Assembly: GCF_964340395.1 (NCBI RefSeq)
Contig: NC_135564.1
Coordinates: forward strand, 4,527,861-4,591,860
From: Glandiceps talaboti
Lineage: Eukaryota > Hemichordata > Enteropneusta > Spengelidae
DNA length: 64,000 nt
Direction: 5' to 3'
The position numbers and the translations under genes are program-made. The notes under the pieces were generated by a model, which saw only the letters and a program-made list of their open reading frames with translations, was not told where the DNA came from and ran no database searches. Of the stretch, positions 13,318 through 27,539 are shown in pieces. Each line of letters opens with the position of its first letter. Position 1 is the first letter of the stretch.

Positions 13318-15266
13318 TTACTTGGTGTCCTTATTAAAGCAGACACTGTGGTAGAAATAACCACCGTCTATCTTCTTCAATATGGCCAGATATTTGCCGA
13401 CTTCTATATTCGAGCCATCTTCTTTCACCATAGTATAGGATGAACGTTGGTAGACCATCTCACCCTCAGTACTGCTGCCAAAGTCATGGATCTCAAACAG
13501 AATGTTATGAACACCAGCTGATTTCATTTCAGATAACACACCAGCCACACCTGAAAACAACATAGTCGTTAATTGAAACTGACACGGCGACATACTTCGA
13601 TAAAAATAACTGGTATCTGTATCTCCGTTAAAGAATGTTAGGAAAATTATAGGCATGTATCACAATGGATGCACCCTGCAGAAACTGAAATATTGTCGAC
13701 TGAAAAAATCATCGATGAGATGTGATATAATACTTTACATGTCGTGATAATATTTATTGTATTGCATGCAATGCAACTCGAAGACTCACAGAAACATCCC
13801 ACACAGCGATATCGCCACTGAAAGCCGGCCATGCTTTATTTATCGAATATCGAATCGATGCAGAAGAAGTTTCAAAAGTTTTTCTTTAAGTTTAGTTTGA
13901 AAACTCTTAATATACATAAGCGATATATGTAGTATGTGCTCATACAGTAAGTACCTTATTTCGTACATAATGTGTATATATTATCAAAATTACAGGAAGT
14001 AAATGAGGCGGAAATCGCATGATAGTCAGAAATTCAATAGCCGTCAAAAAAACCAAACATGTAATTAATCACTTTATTTGACATCTGAGTGACTCAACCA
14101 CTGTGACATCAGGGACATTAAAGCAGACGTATTGAAAATCAATTTAATTCATAATTTGGTTAATTACTCTATTATTTTCGTTGTTATCAATTCATTAGAT
14201 AGAAATGCTATATTCCATTGTCAATATTGGAACACTGAAATGTGAATTTCAAGTCATGAACAGGATACTGCATTTAATTGAAAAATCGAATTAAAAATTG
14301 ACACATTTTGAGTGATTTTATTTGAACAAAAACCTGAAATGACAGAGGAATTTTCAAAATGACATTATTAATGTGGGTGGTCATATTCGTTCAGTTTGCC
14401 AGACGGGCTCAAATTAATATTTAATAAGATATTTCCTGTATTAAACAGCAATATCCATTTCACTTTTGGTCGAAGAATAGTTGAGTAACCGACTTAAACA
14501 TTATCATTACAATCAGACAAGAAACACCTGCTTCACATTGGATGACACTGCTTCATATTGCTTAATATATACGAATGTATACATTGAAATAACAGACGAT
14601 TAAAGGTGAAAGACACTCAAGAAAATAAAACATTTTCATAAACTAAGGGTTGTGGAGTCATTTCATGATTTTACATCACCTGCAATTTTTTTGCGATTTC
14701 AGAGAAACGTCAAGTTGATCTTGTGCATATGTATAGTATCTTGCTATTTCCAGGAGTGGTATTCCCCTTTAAGACGAGGTATTACATAACAATATCGAGA
14801 CAACGTAGGATTCGAAGAAATTCATTTTCCAGTATAAGTGTAACGAGCACAATCAAACTCTTTCAACTATATAAAAGTAATTAATGCAATTTTTTCGTTC
14901 TTTTAAACATTTTCAAACTTGGTATGTCAGAATTTAACCATGATGAGGAAACTGCAGTTTGCTTACAATAGTGAATATCTCCGCATATGTACAGACTTAC
15001 TGGTCGTATACTTTGAGACGTACGCTGAATAGCACTATGCGGTGTAACATTATCAAAGTAATCATCGTTATGCAAGTGACTGCATGTATCTACATCGCCT
15101 TAAACCAACCTTGTCTGCCGTGTTGAACTTCATGTTCAGGAGCCAACATCGTAGACTCAGCAGTGAACAGAGTCTCGGCTAAAGTCTTGGTGTCTCCGGC
15201 AACGAAATGTTCTTGAAATTTCTTCAGCCACTCTTCTAGGGCGGCTTTTAAGACTGCATCTGACAT
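13318..15266 (-). CDS. NTF2-like (SnoaL/DUF4440-type) small protein, gene A
   Basis: Two exons on the minus strand: exon 1 15110-15266, exon 2 13318-13550, intron phase 1. The product is 129 residues. It starts MSDAVLKAALEEWLKKF, an amphipathic helix, then AGDTKTLAETLFTAESTMLAP with the family's HGRQG at the splice junction. The C-terminal half is strands ending in KYLAILKKIDGGYFYHSVCF. This layout matches small NTF2-like fold proteins, which bind small molecules or dimerise in a cone-shaped sheet. The actual function is unknown. It is the only cluster member on this strand and the most diverged in its second half (MVYQRSSYTM replaces the FMFGCGNF-type strand). The start is set by alignment with the four plus-strand paralogs. 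No signal peptide is seen, so it is probably cytosolic. Confidence 0.82.
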
Positions 15267-18200
15267 GACTGCGGAGAATGTGTGAAGTGCTGTGCAGTAG
15301 GGTGGATGGATATTATGTACCCTGTGACTAATCACTATATGTATTGTCTGGCTAGATCATTAACGACTATATTGTGCCAGAATTCCATCATTCCTTTCGG
15401 GTTAGGATTCCATTGATTATCTAAATAAATATGTTTGCATATGAGGGCGCTGTGAAGTGTCTACACCTATTAGTCAGTGCCAAAGGAATGCATGCAAATT
15501 GTTCTTGTAATGCAGTTATACAACGATATTATTACTGCTACGACCAAGTGCTTCATCCTCATAAAACGTAAAATTTATTCACAAAGAATGAAATTATTTT
15601 AATTAAAAACAATGAACCAATAACAGTACACGAGTGTATGAAACACTTGTCACACAAGACAGAGTTGGTAAGTCTAAAAAATATCGCCAATATAGATTAA
15701 AGTAAAATTGACTTTTAAATTTTCCTATTTCAAAAATATCTCTAAATTCATTTATGTTTTTATAGAAAATTCAATATATGAATACAGATTGTAAGATACG
15801 TCGTGTTGTTCCGCCCTCATTGAGTTGTGAGAAGAATAGGCCTTTGCACGAGGGGGCCCCCGACCTCCGACCACATACAATTTTATTTTATTGTGGTCTG
15901 AGCCCCGACGCATATAATGTTGATAACAGTTTTATTATGCTAAAGTTTGCATATTGACTGTGTTGTAGTTCATTGAATTTGAAATGGAGCTTGTTAGGAT
16001 TTAGTGCATGCTAGTGCTTGTACGGCATTTTTGAAATATCTTCTTCAAGTGATTCCCTCTGCCCTATAGCTTATAATATGTTATAGGCTTACATAAGATA
16101 ATATATACACTATCAACAATAAAAAGACAGACAAAGAAATTCATCTTTGGTTCCAGGCAAAACATTTAGATTTTATCCTCCGATATTTTTCTTCGTTCAG
16201 CCACGGAAAATAGAAGTGGCCTAAGGGGTCATTGTCATTACGAGTGGCTAGGCGAGTAGTGACAACCCTTAGGTCGCGAGTATTTGCCGGCTGAATGAAG
16301 AAAAATGTTTGAGAATGACATAATTTATGTTTTCGAAGCTATTCCATCGTCATAGAGTGTCTAACCCGTAATTGTGTCGATCTTTACAAGATGATACCGT
16401 TCAGTGCAAGATTATCTGACCAGCGATACATATTGAAAATTCGAATCTACATCTACATTTGATTTTGCGAGATATTCGTCGATAGAATTAAAATTTTGAA
16501 GGCATACATTTCAAAGCTTCATTAGCAGTGATCACTTTGTGATAGATGGACCATTTATTAAGACAAGCGTACTGTACAAAAATTCAACGATCATAACATG
16601 TTTGTGTTGTAGTAGTGTATATACGGTCATACTCTAGTTAGTAACACAGTGCTGCCTTCTACACGTACAAATGTTATGGATGCTACGACAAACATTTAAC
16701 GATAACACATTTAAACTAAAATATTTACACATAGTGAGCATAGTTGTAAGACCAACACATCAAAAAAAAAGAAAAAAAGAACACACATGTAGAAAATATT
16801 CATCGTATACAATGTGCAAATGATATACTGCAGAATAAGAATACCTACACGCGTACACAGGAGCGTAAAGCGAATACTCAGTTAGAAGCTGAAATAACTA
16901 CAGAACGTATCATATTCTGGTCACACTGGACATAAATGTACTTCTGTCGAATAAAATGTCATATCCTATTCATTATTTCTTGGTACAGTTATTGACCGTT
17001 TTATCAATCAATTGAACAAGTACAATATATCGATCTTGTATCTCCGAGGTTATAGCAAAAATCAACCAGAAAACTTGCTAATTGACAAGTCTAACACTTG
17101 TTTGCTGGTGATGACAAATGAGTATAAGGCCTGATAACAAACCCATCATCATAATTGCACAGATGAATAACATCCTTAGAAGTACATCTGAATTTTCTAG
17201 ATGTATGTATTGTGTATACGCCATGCCTTTCACTATCCTTGGACCATACACACCCCGGTAGGTAAAACCACGCATGCACGCACTCACTGATTTTGAAAGT
17301 AGATGGAGCGATATGTTGCAGATATCTGTTTTCGGTTGTATGGTGAGTATCAGAAATGGCTGTATTCCTAGCTGCATCTGTCAATTGAATGTTACTAGGA
17401 TAAATTGACATTTGGTTGACTGGACATAGCAGGCGGCTGAACTTAGATTTTATAAGCAACACTTCTGTTTTATCGTTTAAAACTTTTTTAGTTTTAATTT
17501 ATTTCGAGTTAACCAGGATTTGATGCCACGAACGTTAACTGCTGATTCCATGATGTCGACTGAGGGTGAGGTGTCTATAAATGGTGAAAATGATAAAATA
17601 CAATTGATTGTCGTCTGCGTACAGGTGGAAATCCAGGTTATGTTGCCGTCGGTCGGATAACCTGTCCAAATGAAGACATGTCTATGAAATGTCGATAACT
17701 AGTTTAAATAATGCAGTTCACTGGATGGTCTATGGTTTAAGTCATAAAGACTGCTTAATTTGAGTATGAATACATGTATCATTAAATTATTATTTTATGA
17801 GTCAAGTTTGGTTGACAAGATTAATGTCGTTGCTTTAATTGCCCGTGGTTTGATTTCTATATGACCTTGATGATATTATATTTGCATTTTATATAGACAC
17901 TCCAAGGTGATATTTCATAAAGCATTTACATATTATATACAGTGCTATTATTTGGTAACATGGTTTTTGAAAAAAAAACTTAAGTGAAAAGAAATTGACT
18001 ACACTTTGGACAGTTTTAGATTTCTTTTGATCTGTTCATTACAATGTACAAGTGTTTGATTAAAACTAAAATAACGATTTGAAAGTCTACTTTAACTGTA
18101 TCATTATGGAAAAAGATCTTCTCTTGACTGGAAACGGCCTAAACAATTAGAAACCACACAATAATGACAATAAAGACATTGTACTATAGGTCAGGCATAG

Positions 18201-18621
18201 ACCAGAGAGAAAATGACGAATGACCAATTTTGTTCTCGCGATTTTCCGGATTTCCAATATTATTTTCTTTATATTTCAAATAAAGTGTTATTATTATTTC
18301 CTGTCGCTGTTTTTTTCATAGACGTATTATTTTCTGATATCATCTACTCAATATTTTAAATAAAGTTTTAAATATTGTTTCCTCTCACTGGTTTTTCATA
18401 GACGTAACATTTTCTACGGAAGCTAGGTTTATATGCAAATGATGTTACGCAATATCAATAGTTGCAGCTGGCCACTGAACTCTTCTCGTCATATGGACGA
18501 TTCTGTTCTTTAAGACATATATCATATTTCTAGAAGTTACCACAGAGGATTATATACTTGTGGCAGTAACCACACACAATTCTTTCAGTGCATCTGATAA
18601 CTTACTCGACGCGTGTCAAAG
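15267..18621. other. Divergent intergenic region between NTF2-like genes A and B
   Basis: No exon recognised. It holds one copy of a palindromic repeat (16175-16318) and, near its end, an imperfect tandem duplication of about 80 bp (18276-18340 and 18347-18415, with CATAGACGTA in both). Genes A and B are transcribed away from each other, so both promoters should lie here. A TTATATACT box about 70 bp before the gene B start is a weak TATA candidate. Confidence 0.5.
16175..16318. mobile_element. Palindromic MITE-like repeat, copy 1
   Basis: The left end reads TTTTTCTTCGTTCAGCC and the right end GGCTGAATGAAGAAAAA, inverted repeats of each other. The middle is also nearly self-complementary (CCTAAGGGGTCATTGTCA against TGACAACCCTTAGG). 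A second diverged copy lies at 42233-42372 in an intron of the V-ATPase gene, so this is a dispersed family. No coding capacity. Confidence 0.75.
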
Positions 18622-19770
18622 ATGTCGGAAAGTGCACCTAAGTCAACGATGTCGGAAAGTGAACTTAAGTCAATCCATGAGAAGTTGTTTCGAAATTTTG
18701 AGGAACTCTACGAAGCAGGTGATATAACAACGATAGCTGAAAATATGTACACTGATGATATCACAATTATGACACCTGGCAAGGAAGCTGTACGTGGTAA
18801 ACAAGGTATGTAAGGCCTAATATACCAATACAGTGTTGTTAGTTCTGTACAAAATTATTTAAATTATGTCATTTCAAATGTTACCTTTCTTGTTTAGGAC
18901 CGCACAAGTGGCTTATTTTTAAGACTGTCATGTTTTGAACATCATATTAATGCCGGTATTAGAAAACTTTGGGAGTGTTCGTTTCAGAAATTATACAACA
19001 GCTTACAGTCCACAGCCATGCTATAGCCTATCTATGAGCAAGCAAGTACATACGGGTTCTTTTGATAATTGCATTTGCAGATAGCCTTTTGTGATAATCA
19101 ACTGCAGCTTCACACTATGTAACATATATATTGTGACTGAGATTCTTTTTCCACTAAATTGTTACCATCAATATTTTTATCAAATGGAAAAATATGTTAG
19201 GTAAGTCACAAAAATAAATTTGTTGAATTGTAACAAAGTTACTGGCAAGGCTGAAAAAATATGTATGATTCCGATAACATGACTTCAGAAAATAGGATAG
19301 GTAGGTAGGGATTTTATTTTATGTTGCATTTTATTTTTTGTTAATTACTTCGAACCAAAGACAAGATACTTGTTGGTCACAATACTGTAATAGTTTCATA
19401 AAAGTTTTACCCTAAATGTTCAGTCTTTGCTGACAGATTGACCCATTATTCAGAAAAGATGACCTTCTGGACACATAAGGAGTCCAAGATGCCTGAAAGT
19501 TTTATCACACTCCATATCTGTTTAACCTACACATTGTTTCTTTCTTCTTTTTTAGGTGTTTTCGAGCACTTAACCAATGCTAAGGCTTCAGGAATCAAGT
19601 CATGTCCATGTAGTGTAACTGAAGTATTCGGTGACGGTGACTACATGTATGGACGCATTGACTATGCTTTTGTTGATGTGAATGGAAAAACAGTGGTTGA
19701 AGGCAAAGGACTGTCTGTTATGAAGAAAGTTAACGGAGAGTGGTATATGCACTCCATCTCTTACAGTTAG
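18622..19770 (+). CDS. NTF2-like (SnoaL/DUF4440-type) small protein, gene B
   Basis: Two exons: 18622-18805 and 19556-19770, intron phase 1, 132 residues. The N-terminus has a short duplication: MSESAPKST is followed by MSESELKS, and the second Met aligns with the start of the other paralogs. Exon 1 then reads HEKLFRNFEELYEAGDITTI and TIMTPGKEAVRGKQG; exon 2 carries a strand-rich half with GKGLSVMKKVNGEWYMHSI. The end SYS lacks the CFNSN-type tail of C to E. The family is known from bacterial and animal proteins that bind small molecules or act as isomerases or cyclases; no catalytic residue can be assigned here. If translation starts at the second Met the protein is 123 residues. Confidence 0.83.
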
Positions 19771-20206
19771 ACGTCTTGGCAAAGTGACTAATGACATAGT
19801 AACCCTTTTTTCCCCTTTAAATGAAAGATGGACTACATAATTACATCACCTCTTTCTAACAATAGAAGAAGGATTTATCATTCTATGTAATGATGATTGC
19901 CTTTCGTCATCAGTTTAAATTTAAAGATCAGTATTAAAAGTCGTTGATGCAAGGTTGGTCACTGGCAGTGATCGTTTAAGCGTCGTTGACAATAACAGAT
20001 CTTCTATCGTAATTCAGATGCATTTATTGCGTATATTAATTGGATACTTGGTAACTTGTGACCACGTCTGATTAAATTTTGGTAGTTTGCACATGTCAAA
20101 TAAAAGTGACACACCCAGATATTCCTACGCATGACTCGTGTGATCCCATTATACCACAGGGGGCATGAGAAATATATTCACAAACGTACACTTGTTTGTT
20201 ATGCTC

Positions 20207-20212
20207 AATAAA
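20207..20212 (+). terminator. Candidate poly(A) signal of gene B
   Basis: AATAAA about 440 bp downstream of the gene B stop. Its use is inferred. Confidence 0.35.
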
Positions 20213-20890
20213 GCTGATACTATAAACTTTTAGTGTATTCTTTCCCAGTGCTTGTCTTTAGCTTCCGTCAGGTAATTCTTAAAAAAGTACACTAAAAGTG
20301 TTCATCGTTCCGCCACACTTCTTTAATCTCGGCCTTAAACATTTACTGTCAAACTTATATTAAGCACTCTACCTTCTTTTCTATTAATCAAGTGGATACT
20401 TGTGATAGATATGAGATAAATATAATTGGGCATAATGATGGTCTAGATTCTGTTTTCACCCTACAGAAGAAAAATGTTTTGTATAATTATCAACTAAAAA
20501 CCCATGTCATTTATAAATTTTAAGTGTTTGTATTTAAAATCGTTTAGACGCGGTGACGATTTGTAAAGGAAAACGGCAACTAAACATGATCAAGTTTTTC
20601 TATCTCTGTGTCTTGTAAATACTTTATTTCTCTCTCTGAGTAAATTGTCCTTCTTTTGTATGTCATGGGCCGAGGCCTTAACACTTGAAATAAACGAACT
20701 ACAGAAAATGTGATGGTTTATCGATTGAGAATAACACAGTGATATTTGTCATAGATTTCTCTAATGTGGACTGAATTTCATACAATTAATAAGGACGCTC
20801 ATCTGAATATTGTAAACAAATGTTTACAATAGTTACTCATGTGCACGTGATGTTTGCATTTTACACGAGTTATGATTTTTGAGCCTTGAA

Positions 20891-21240
20891 TTGTCTATTT
20901 TTAATTTACAAATGCCGAGAAAGAATTCAACTTACAAAGAAATCATTGTGATGCTGTGATAACGATAAACTATGCCATCTAACATTGCGTTTTCGAGAAT
21001 AGTGTATGTAGGAGTGTATCTCAATCGGGATATTCATTATTCATTCCGTCGGCTGTTAGTACTGATCATTTTCGTAATTAGGGGTAGACCATTTGATATC
21101 CTGGGGGGGGAGGGGGCTTGGAATATTGGTGGAGAGTCATTATTTTTCCACACCTGCTTGCCTGTGAATTATTTTTTTTCTCCTTCGCCTATGCTGGCAA
21201 CTTTTTTTATTTCTTTCTTTGAGAAATCCGGATTTTTTTA
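20891..21240 (+). repeat. Dispersed repeat family, copy 1
   Basis: About 350 bp shared with the opposite-strand copy at 26280-26615. Shared landmarks are AGAAAGAATTCAACTTAC, the block around ATCTAACATTGCGTTTTCGA, AATCGGGATATTCA, GTCGGCTGTTAGTAC and AGGGGTAGACCATTTGATAT, ending near CGCCTATGCTGGCA. A short third fragment with CCAAGCCCCC and GGATATCAAATGGTC is at about 22695-22740. The family identity is unknown. Confidence 0.8.
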
Positions 21241-21599
21241 CGCCTATGTTGAACACCTACTTTTGTTGCCACAATTTTCTATTTGGTTTTCACACAGGGC
21301 AATACAGAGAGCAAAAAGATGTTGTTCTATCACACACAGATTATATTTAGAAAACTACATATTTCAATACATATGTAATTTTCAATTTAATAAACACCAT
21401 TGACAGTTTTTATGCCATGATATGATGACACACTGGAAATGCAAATCGGAGACTTGATTGGTGAGCTCAAACATTCAGACAGACCGGTCAGTTTCTCCAG
21501 CCTGGGGGATAGGGGTGGTCAGTGTTTTTTCCATTGGGCCGACAAAAAGTCACTGACCCCCATGAATAAAATTTCATAGCATCTTGACAATAAGCTATA

Positions 21600-21918
21600 G
21601 AGGAAAGAGCTTTGAGACTGGGGTATGTCCACCTCTTGTGTGAGTATGTGTGTATGGGGGGGGGGGGAGTTATAGGGGTCCATCCCTAGAAGCCCTGGAG
21701 GAATTTTACTCCTAAACCCAATTTTTAGGCTATTCACAGACACTTTCAGACAATAATTTGCTCTAACATGTAAAAAGCAACTACATAAGGTTGAACATGT
21801 CTACCTCTTATGGGGGGGGGGGGGTTCTAGGGGGTCTCCCCTTAGAAGCCCTGGAGGATTTTTACTCTTAAAGCCAATTTTCAGGCTATTCATAGACACT
21901 TTCAGACGATAATTTGCA
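21600..21918. repeat. Imperfect tandem duplication, about 150-bp unit
   Basis: Two adjacent copies share a G run, AGAAGCCCTGGAGGA, GGCTATTCA and AGACACTTTCAGAC, followed by ATAATTTGC. Confidence 0.8.
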
Positions 21919-22874
21919 AGCTTTGAGGTAATGTTGCCAAGCTTAGAAAAGCTAAAGTAAATATAACTTTTTAAATAAGTTTTCCATGTTATAAAAGTGG
22001 ACCTGTAACATTAGTATAGGGCATTGGTATTGCATGTATAGTAAAGTCACTGGTATGTTAGAGTACTTTAGGAGGTCATACCTAGTGCACAATAGAAACT
22101 TGAATTTGATTTGTAGTGTCGATACATGTAGTGTCCGAAATAGGAAGTATATTCATCCCTTCTGACAAATTCATACTGAAGAGACTAGAACAATTTGAAT
22201 TAAGTTCTTTTATAAACTAATAGTATGAAGATTACCATTACAAAACCGTCAATTTCAATTTTGCCCCAAAGTGCAAGATAAGTGAAGCACTGATTGTGAA
22301 ACAGCCAATTATTTACATGGCATTTTCTGTAACTAGTGTTGTAGCTAGGTAATACATGTATTATATGTATGTATAATTTTATGTATAGTTATTTTTGAAC
22401 CCTTACATGAAGTAATATTTAAAAAATTATGAAAGAAACAGAGACAAGAACAAATCTATATAATTATGTACCACAGGCTAACGAAACTGACTGGTCCCTG
22501 ACATGGGTTTGAAAATGTTGAAAGTGTCCTGGTTGGAGAGGTACTAGCAGGTTGAACAGTACACTCGAACTTGCGCATCATTTCCCTGCCAAGACATTTT
22601 TTGTAGCAGCAGTGGTCCATCTTTTTTCCATCACCCACTCATATCCAGATGTTTCTTCTAGCAACTCCACCTGGCGTCTTTTTTCCCCGAAATCTTCCAA
22701 GCCCCCGCCCCCAGGATATCAAATGGTCCACCCCTTAGTCTTTACATTTTGCACAAATGATGTCAATCATGGCGTGATCTACGAACACTAATCCAGAAGA
22801 AAGGTCACATCTCATTTTGAAGTTAAATTTAGAATATAATAACATACACCATTCAGACTTTCAAGGTCCTGAGC

Positions 22875-23010
22875 ATCAAGTCTGAGACCTCGGTACCTAG
22901 AAATGAGGTGAATAAAGCTAGGTCTGAGACCCAGGTGCTTGGAAACGAGGCGAAGAAAGCTGGGCCTGAGACCTGGTACCAGGTGAAGAAAACTTTAGGT
23001 CTGAGATCCT
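22875..23010. repeat. Minisatellite, about 50-bp unit, three copies
   Basis: Three degenerate copies of a unit carrying GTCTGAGACC, GGTACC or GGTGCT, and GAGGTGAAGAAAGCT. Confidence 0.75.
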
Positions 23011-23396
23011 TTATATGATCTACTTATTCATCTTGGCCGTAGTTGTAGAATGCAAATCGTCGTGTATATCCCTTTTATCACGTGATACAAATGGTAACTC
23101 AACAAGGACGAATCTTTCTGTCTACATAGTTGTGAATAAAGTGTATGACATTTCCCGTGTCTGTTTTTAAGTTCTTCTTTTCACCCTCTTCTAATGAATA
23201 TTTATGAACATATGTAAGCTACTGGAGGATCAGACTCTGTGATAGGGCTTTTGATACATGAAGGCCAACGCATTTCTATTTAAAGCATATACGCTGGCAA
23301 TAGAATACATATTTTCCTTTGAGCGAACGAGTGAACAACCAAACGACTAACCACCTCCCCTAGTTATTTGACGAAACCATAGATCAAAGAAACAAC

Positions 23397-24322
<926 letters not shown>

Positions 24323-24855
24323 AGCTACAAATTTCTGTCATTGTTCTTTCAAAGTTTAGAATACTAATAGTTCGTGTACAGACAATTACTAGCAACGGTG
24401 TCTGTAAAAAGGTTACCGGTACTGTAGTGAAAACACTAGCTTGTATAACTCATTTTTTAAAACTAGAGTTACCAATTGCAACATATACAATCGATTACAA
24501 AGATGTTCTGCTGGCATATGAAGGCCTAGCTTAGAAAGCAATGGATAGCTTAAGCCTAATTACGTACAGTTTATGACTGGGATTTTCCCCAATATTAATG
24601 TTAGTCACACTGTATTATGAATTTTTCAGGCTGCAAACTGTCGTTTTGCAAGCTAAAGACGTGTTTACTGACATGATGGAATAACTCATTATTTAAAACG
24701 TCTTTGCACGTAACTAGGGGAACATTTACTCCCAGACATTCAGCATAAAAACAAACGCAAGGAAGTACCACTGTCAACTCTTCTGAAAATTGGAAATGAT
24801 GCATATTTTGAATGTGTTACTGCCGGTTTTTCTTTTTCAGTTCATTATCAAAGTA

Positions 24856-24861
24856 AATAAA
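24856..24861 (+). terminator. Poly(A) signal of gene C
   Basis: AATAAA about 535 bp after the stop, with an equivalent at the corresponding place after D (29482) and E (33099). A second AATAAA overlaps the stop codon itself (24318-24323). Confidence 0.5.
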
Positions 24862-25176
24862 TATGGTTTACTCTAATGTTTGTGTTTTCGTATTTTCTCA
24901 GTCCTATAGTGTCCTTGTATTTAACGTCAACATCTATCGTCTGTCTGTGATGACGCATATACAAGCTATTTCATTCTATTCCCAAGATGTCTGTCTGAAA
25001 CAGCTAATTATTGGTTCTATTAGAAAAGGAGCAAGTGCAAAGTACAAACTAGTGTCGTATAATATGGCTCAGGTGTTGAACTCCGTCTATCGATTAGAGT
25101 ATAGTACCATTTGAAATACGACAATGGCAAACATTGAATGCCTTCAAAAAGAAGTAGTGGAAACTGGTGATGTATT

Positions 25177-25235
25177 GATCGATTGGTTGATTGATTGATT
25201 GATTCACTGACTGACTGACTGACTGACTGACTGAC

Positions 25236-25275
<40 letters not shown>

Positions 25276-25276
25276 G
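25177..25276. repeat. (TGAT/TGAC)n microsatellite
   Basis: Tetranucleotide array of TGAT with a central block of TGAC. The Asn-Gln-Ser frames on the minus strand are repeat translations. Confidence 0.93.
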
Positions 25277-25490
25277 CAACCAAAAGCCCAAAGCATAATA
25301 CCTTCACACAATAAATAAATAGTATGTATTATCAGACAACGTTATATCGCTTGAAATTACAATTTTAGAAAAATAGCTGAAGTCTTGCTCCTTCTCATCA
25401 TGTCCTTTGGAGCTGAGATTACATGATATACTGAGCTGAGATAGGATGAAAATCGCAACTAACTGATGTAAACAACTGGGTTCTCTTTAC
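25275..25490 (+). repeat. Duplicated 210-bp block, copy 1
   Basis: It shares CATAATACCTTCACACA, CAGACAACGTTATATC, CTCATCATGTCCTTTGGAGC and GAGATTACATGATATA with 27540-27745. Each copy directly follows a TGAT-type array, so array and block were duplicated together. Confidence 0.88.
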
Positions 25491-26279
25491 TAATGATGGT
25501 CACCTTACCTTTTTTTCTTGTCTTATACATCCAGCATTTTTAATTTCATAGTATCTGGCAGCCTTGTCATAACAAGATTTCCATTTTTCCATCTTTCATA
25601 CTTTAACAGCTGTCTCTTTTTTCTTCTATACAACTTACTTAAAGTAATACCTATTTTAAACATAAAGTTTAGAAATACAAAAATGTACATAGATGATCTA
25701 ATATCGTTAGTTTTTTATTTATTTTGTATACATGCAGCGTTTTTTGTATTCAGACTGTGATGTGAAAAATATATCATGTGTTAATCAGACATTAAACTGT
25801 TGACAACAGGACTTACCTTTTTATCAACCTCATTATTTCTCCAAGTTAGTCCAAAAATACATGTCTGGATCAACATGGTTGTAATTTAATTATAATTCTT
25901 TTTATTTTACAAGTATACTAGTCAGATAATAGTCATGCTCTTATAGCTTATAATAATGACAATAGAAGTTTTTAACATGATAAAAGTTGCAGAAATTCTA
26001 CTTAATATTTATGCTTGTTATACTACAGTTACAGAAACACTCACCTGTTTTTCTTCTGTTGCCATCTTGTTGGTATAACTGGATGTGGAAAGACAAAGTA
26101 AATATGAATGTTTCATGTCATTGACACTAATTTAAAAACATCAATAAATGAATTGCAACATTCAAAGTTGATAAAAAAGGCAAAATTATCAATCATGCAT
26201 AAAAATAAAGATGCATATGATGGCGACACGTTCCTAAATTAATTTAAACATTGAAAAAAATTAAAATTACACTTGGTTG

Positions 26280-26615
26280 GAAAATTACTCAAAAAACTCC
26301 AGGATTGACTGTCGAAACACACGGAATGCACATGCCAGCATAGGCGAGGAGAAAAAAAATAATTCACAGGCAAGCTGGTGGGAAAAAATAATGACTCTCC
26401 ACCAATTTTCCAAGCCCCCCCCCCCCGGATATCAAATGGTCTACCCCTAATTACGCAAATGGTCGGTACTAACAGCCGACGGACTGAATATCCCGATTGA
26501 GATACACACCTACTTACACTACCTCGAAAACGCAATGTTAGATGGCGTTGTTTATCGTTATTACAGCATCACAATGTTATTTTGTAAGTTGAATTCTTTC
26601 TCGACATTTGTAAAA
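26280..26615 (-). repeat. Dispersed repeat family, copy 2 (inverted)
   Basis: Reverse-complement relative of 20891-21240, sharing the landmarks listed there. Together they form a widely spaced inverted pair flanking gene C. Confidence 0.8.
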
Positions 26616-27279
26616 AAAACGATGTATAAATGTACTAGTTTTTTATATTTGATGAAATTTTCAGTACGAATGATAACAATATAACGCATGGGTCGTTTTA
26701 TGGTGGTTTGCCACGAAAGGTGTATTTCTGATGGCAAAATTTACATGTATTGATAAAAAGCTTTATGACTGGCTGACGGTGTCAGCTACAGACAAATCGT
26801 GCATGAGTTGCATTCATTTATCTTGTAACGAAAAACAATGAAGCTATGTTTACTGGATAAAATCACCAATGTATATAGTACAATTGTACTCGAATTTCCA
26901 AAAGAATTATAGAGTTATCTCAACGTACCTGCGAGAGAGACGCGTGTGGACATTTAAACTTCCCGCAGTTCAGGCAGACGATAGCTGTGACGTCAGAAAT
27001 GTACAGCTTATAAGTTCGAGCCTGACCTTTCGATGACCCCCTAGGCCCTATGAGGAAAACATTACGTACACACACGCTGTATGGCAGTTAAAATGTTCAC
27101 AATACGTTTGATTGTAGAGCTATTTTATTACGTCTTAGGTATGTATTTATTAAATACTGTGAACAGCAAGTGGCTTACTTTCATCTTGAAGGAATAATAT
27201 TACCGAAACTTTCAGTACACATATTTCGTTTTTATAGTCACCTGGGGAACTCTTTTTAGAGTTTTACCCTCCCTCCTGT

Positions 27280-27402
27280 GTTGATGACCTTTTGGCCAGC
27301 AATGGGAGCAAGGTGGAAGAAAGCAGAGCTATTATCATTCACAAGAAGATTGATGGATCTTGGTATGTGTATTCCGTGTGTTTCGACAGTAACACCAAAT
27401 AA
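27280..27402 (+). pseudogene. Truncated NTF2-like gene: 3' part of exon 2 only
   Basis: The frame reads LASNGSKVEESRAIIIHKK then IDGSWYVYSVCFDSNTK and a stop, closely matching the last 38 or so residues of gene C. The frame is intact, but the first half of exon 2 and all of exon 1 are missing, and no relatives are visible in the 500 bp upstream. The 3' flank AAAGCTACA also matches gene C, but is cut 13 bp later by a TGAC/TGAT array. I infer a partial duplicate of gene C with deletions on both sides. Confidence 0.8.
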
Positions 27403-27413
27403 AGCTACACATT

Positions 27414-27431
27414 TCTGACTGACTGACTGAC

Positions 27432-27493
<62 letters not shown>

Positions 27494-27537
27494 GTTGGTT
27501 GGTTGGTTGGTTGGTTGGTTGGTTGGTTGGTTGTTTG
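27414..27537. repeat. (TGAC/TGAT/TGGT)n microsatellite
   Basis: Three successive tetranucleotide blocks: TGAC, TGAT, then TTGG. It abuts the truncated exon and the duplicated block that follows. Confidence 0.93.
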
Positions 27538-27539
27538 AA

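Larger units (their letters stand above)
19771..23396. other. Gene B 3' flank and intergenic repeats
   Basis: No further exon recognised. The interval includes a dispersed repeat (20891-21240), a pair of about 150-bp imperfect tandem copies (about 21600-21918) and three copies of an about 50-bp unit (22875-23010). A 12-bp inverted pair, ACTTTTAGTGTA at 20226 and its complement near 20288, could form a small hairpin. The frames with RGRPFDI and GGESLFF come from the dispersed repeat, not from a gene. Confidence 0.55.
24323..27279. other. Gene C 3' flank and repeats
   Basis: It includes the likely 3' UTR of C (to about 24880), a TGAT/TGAC array, and an about 210-bp block (25275-25490) repeated at 27540-27745. 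It also includes the inverted copy of the dispersed repeat. No exon with recognisable coding content was found between 24323 and the truncated copy. Confidence 0.55.
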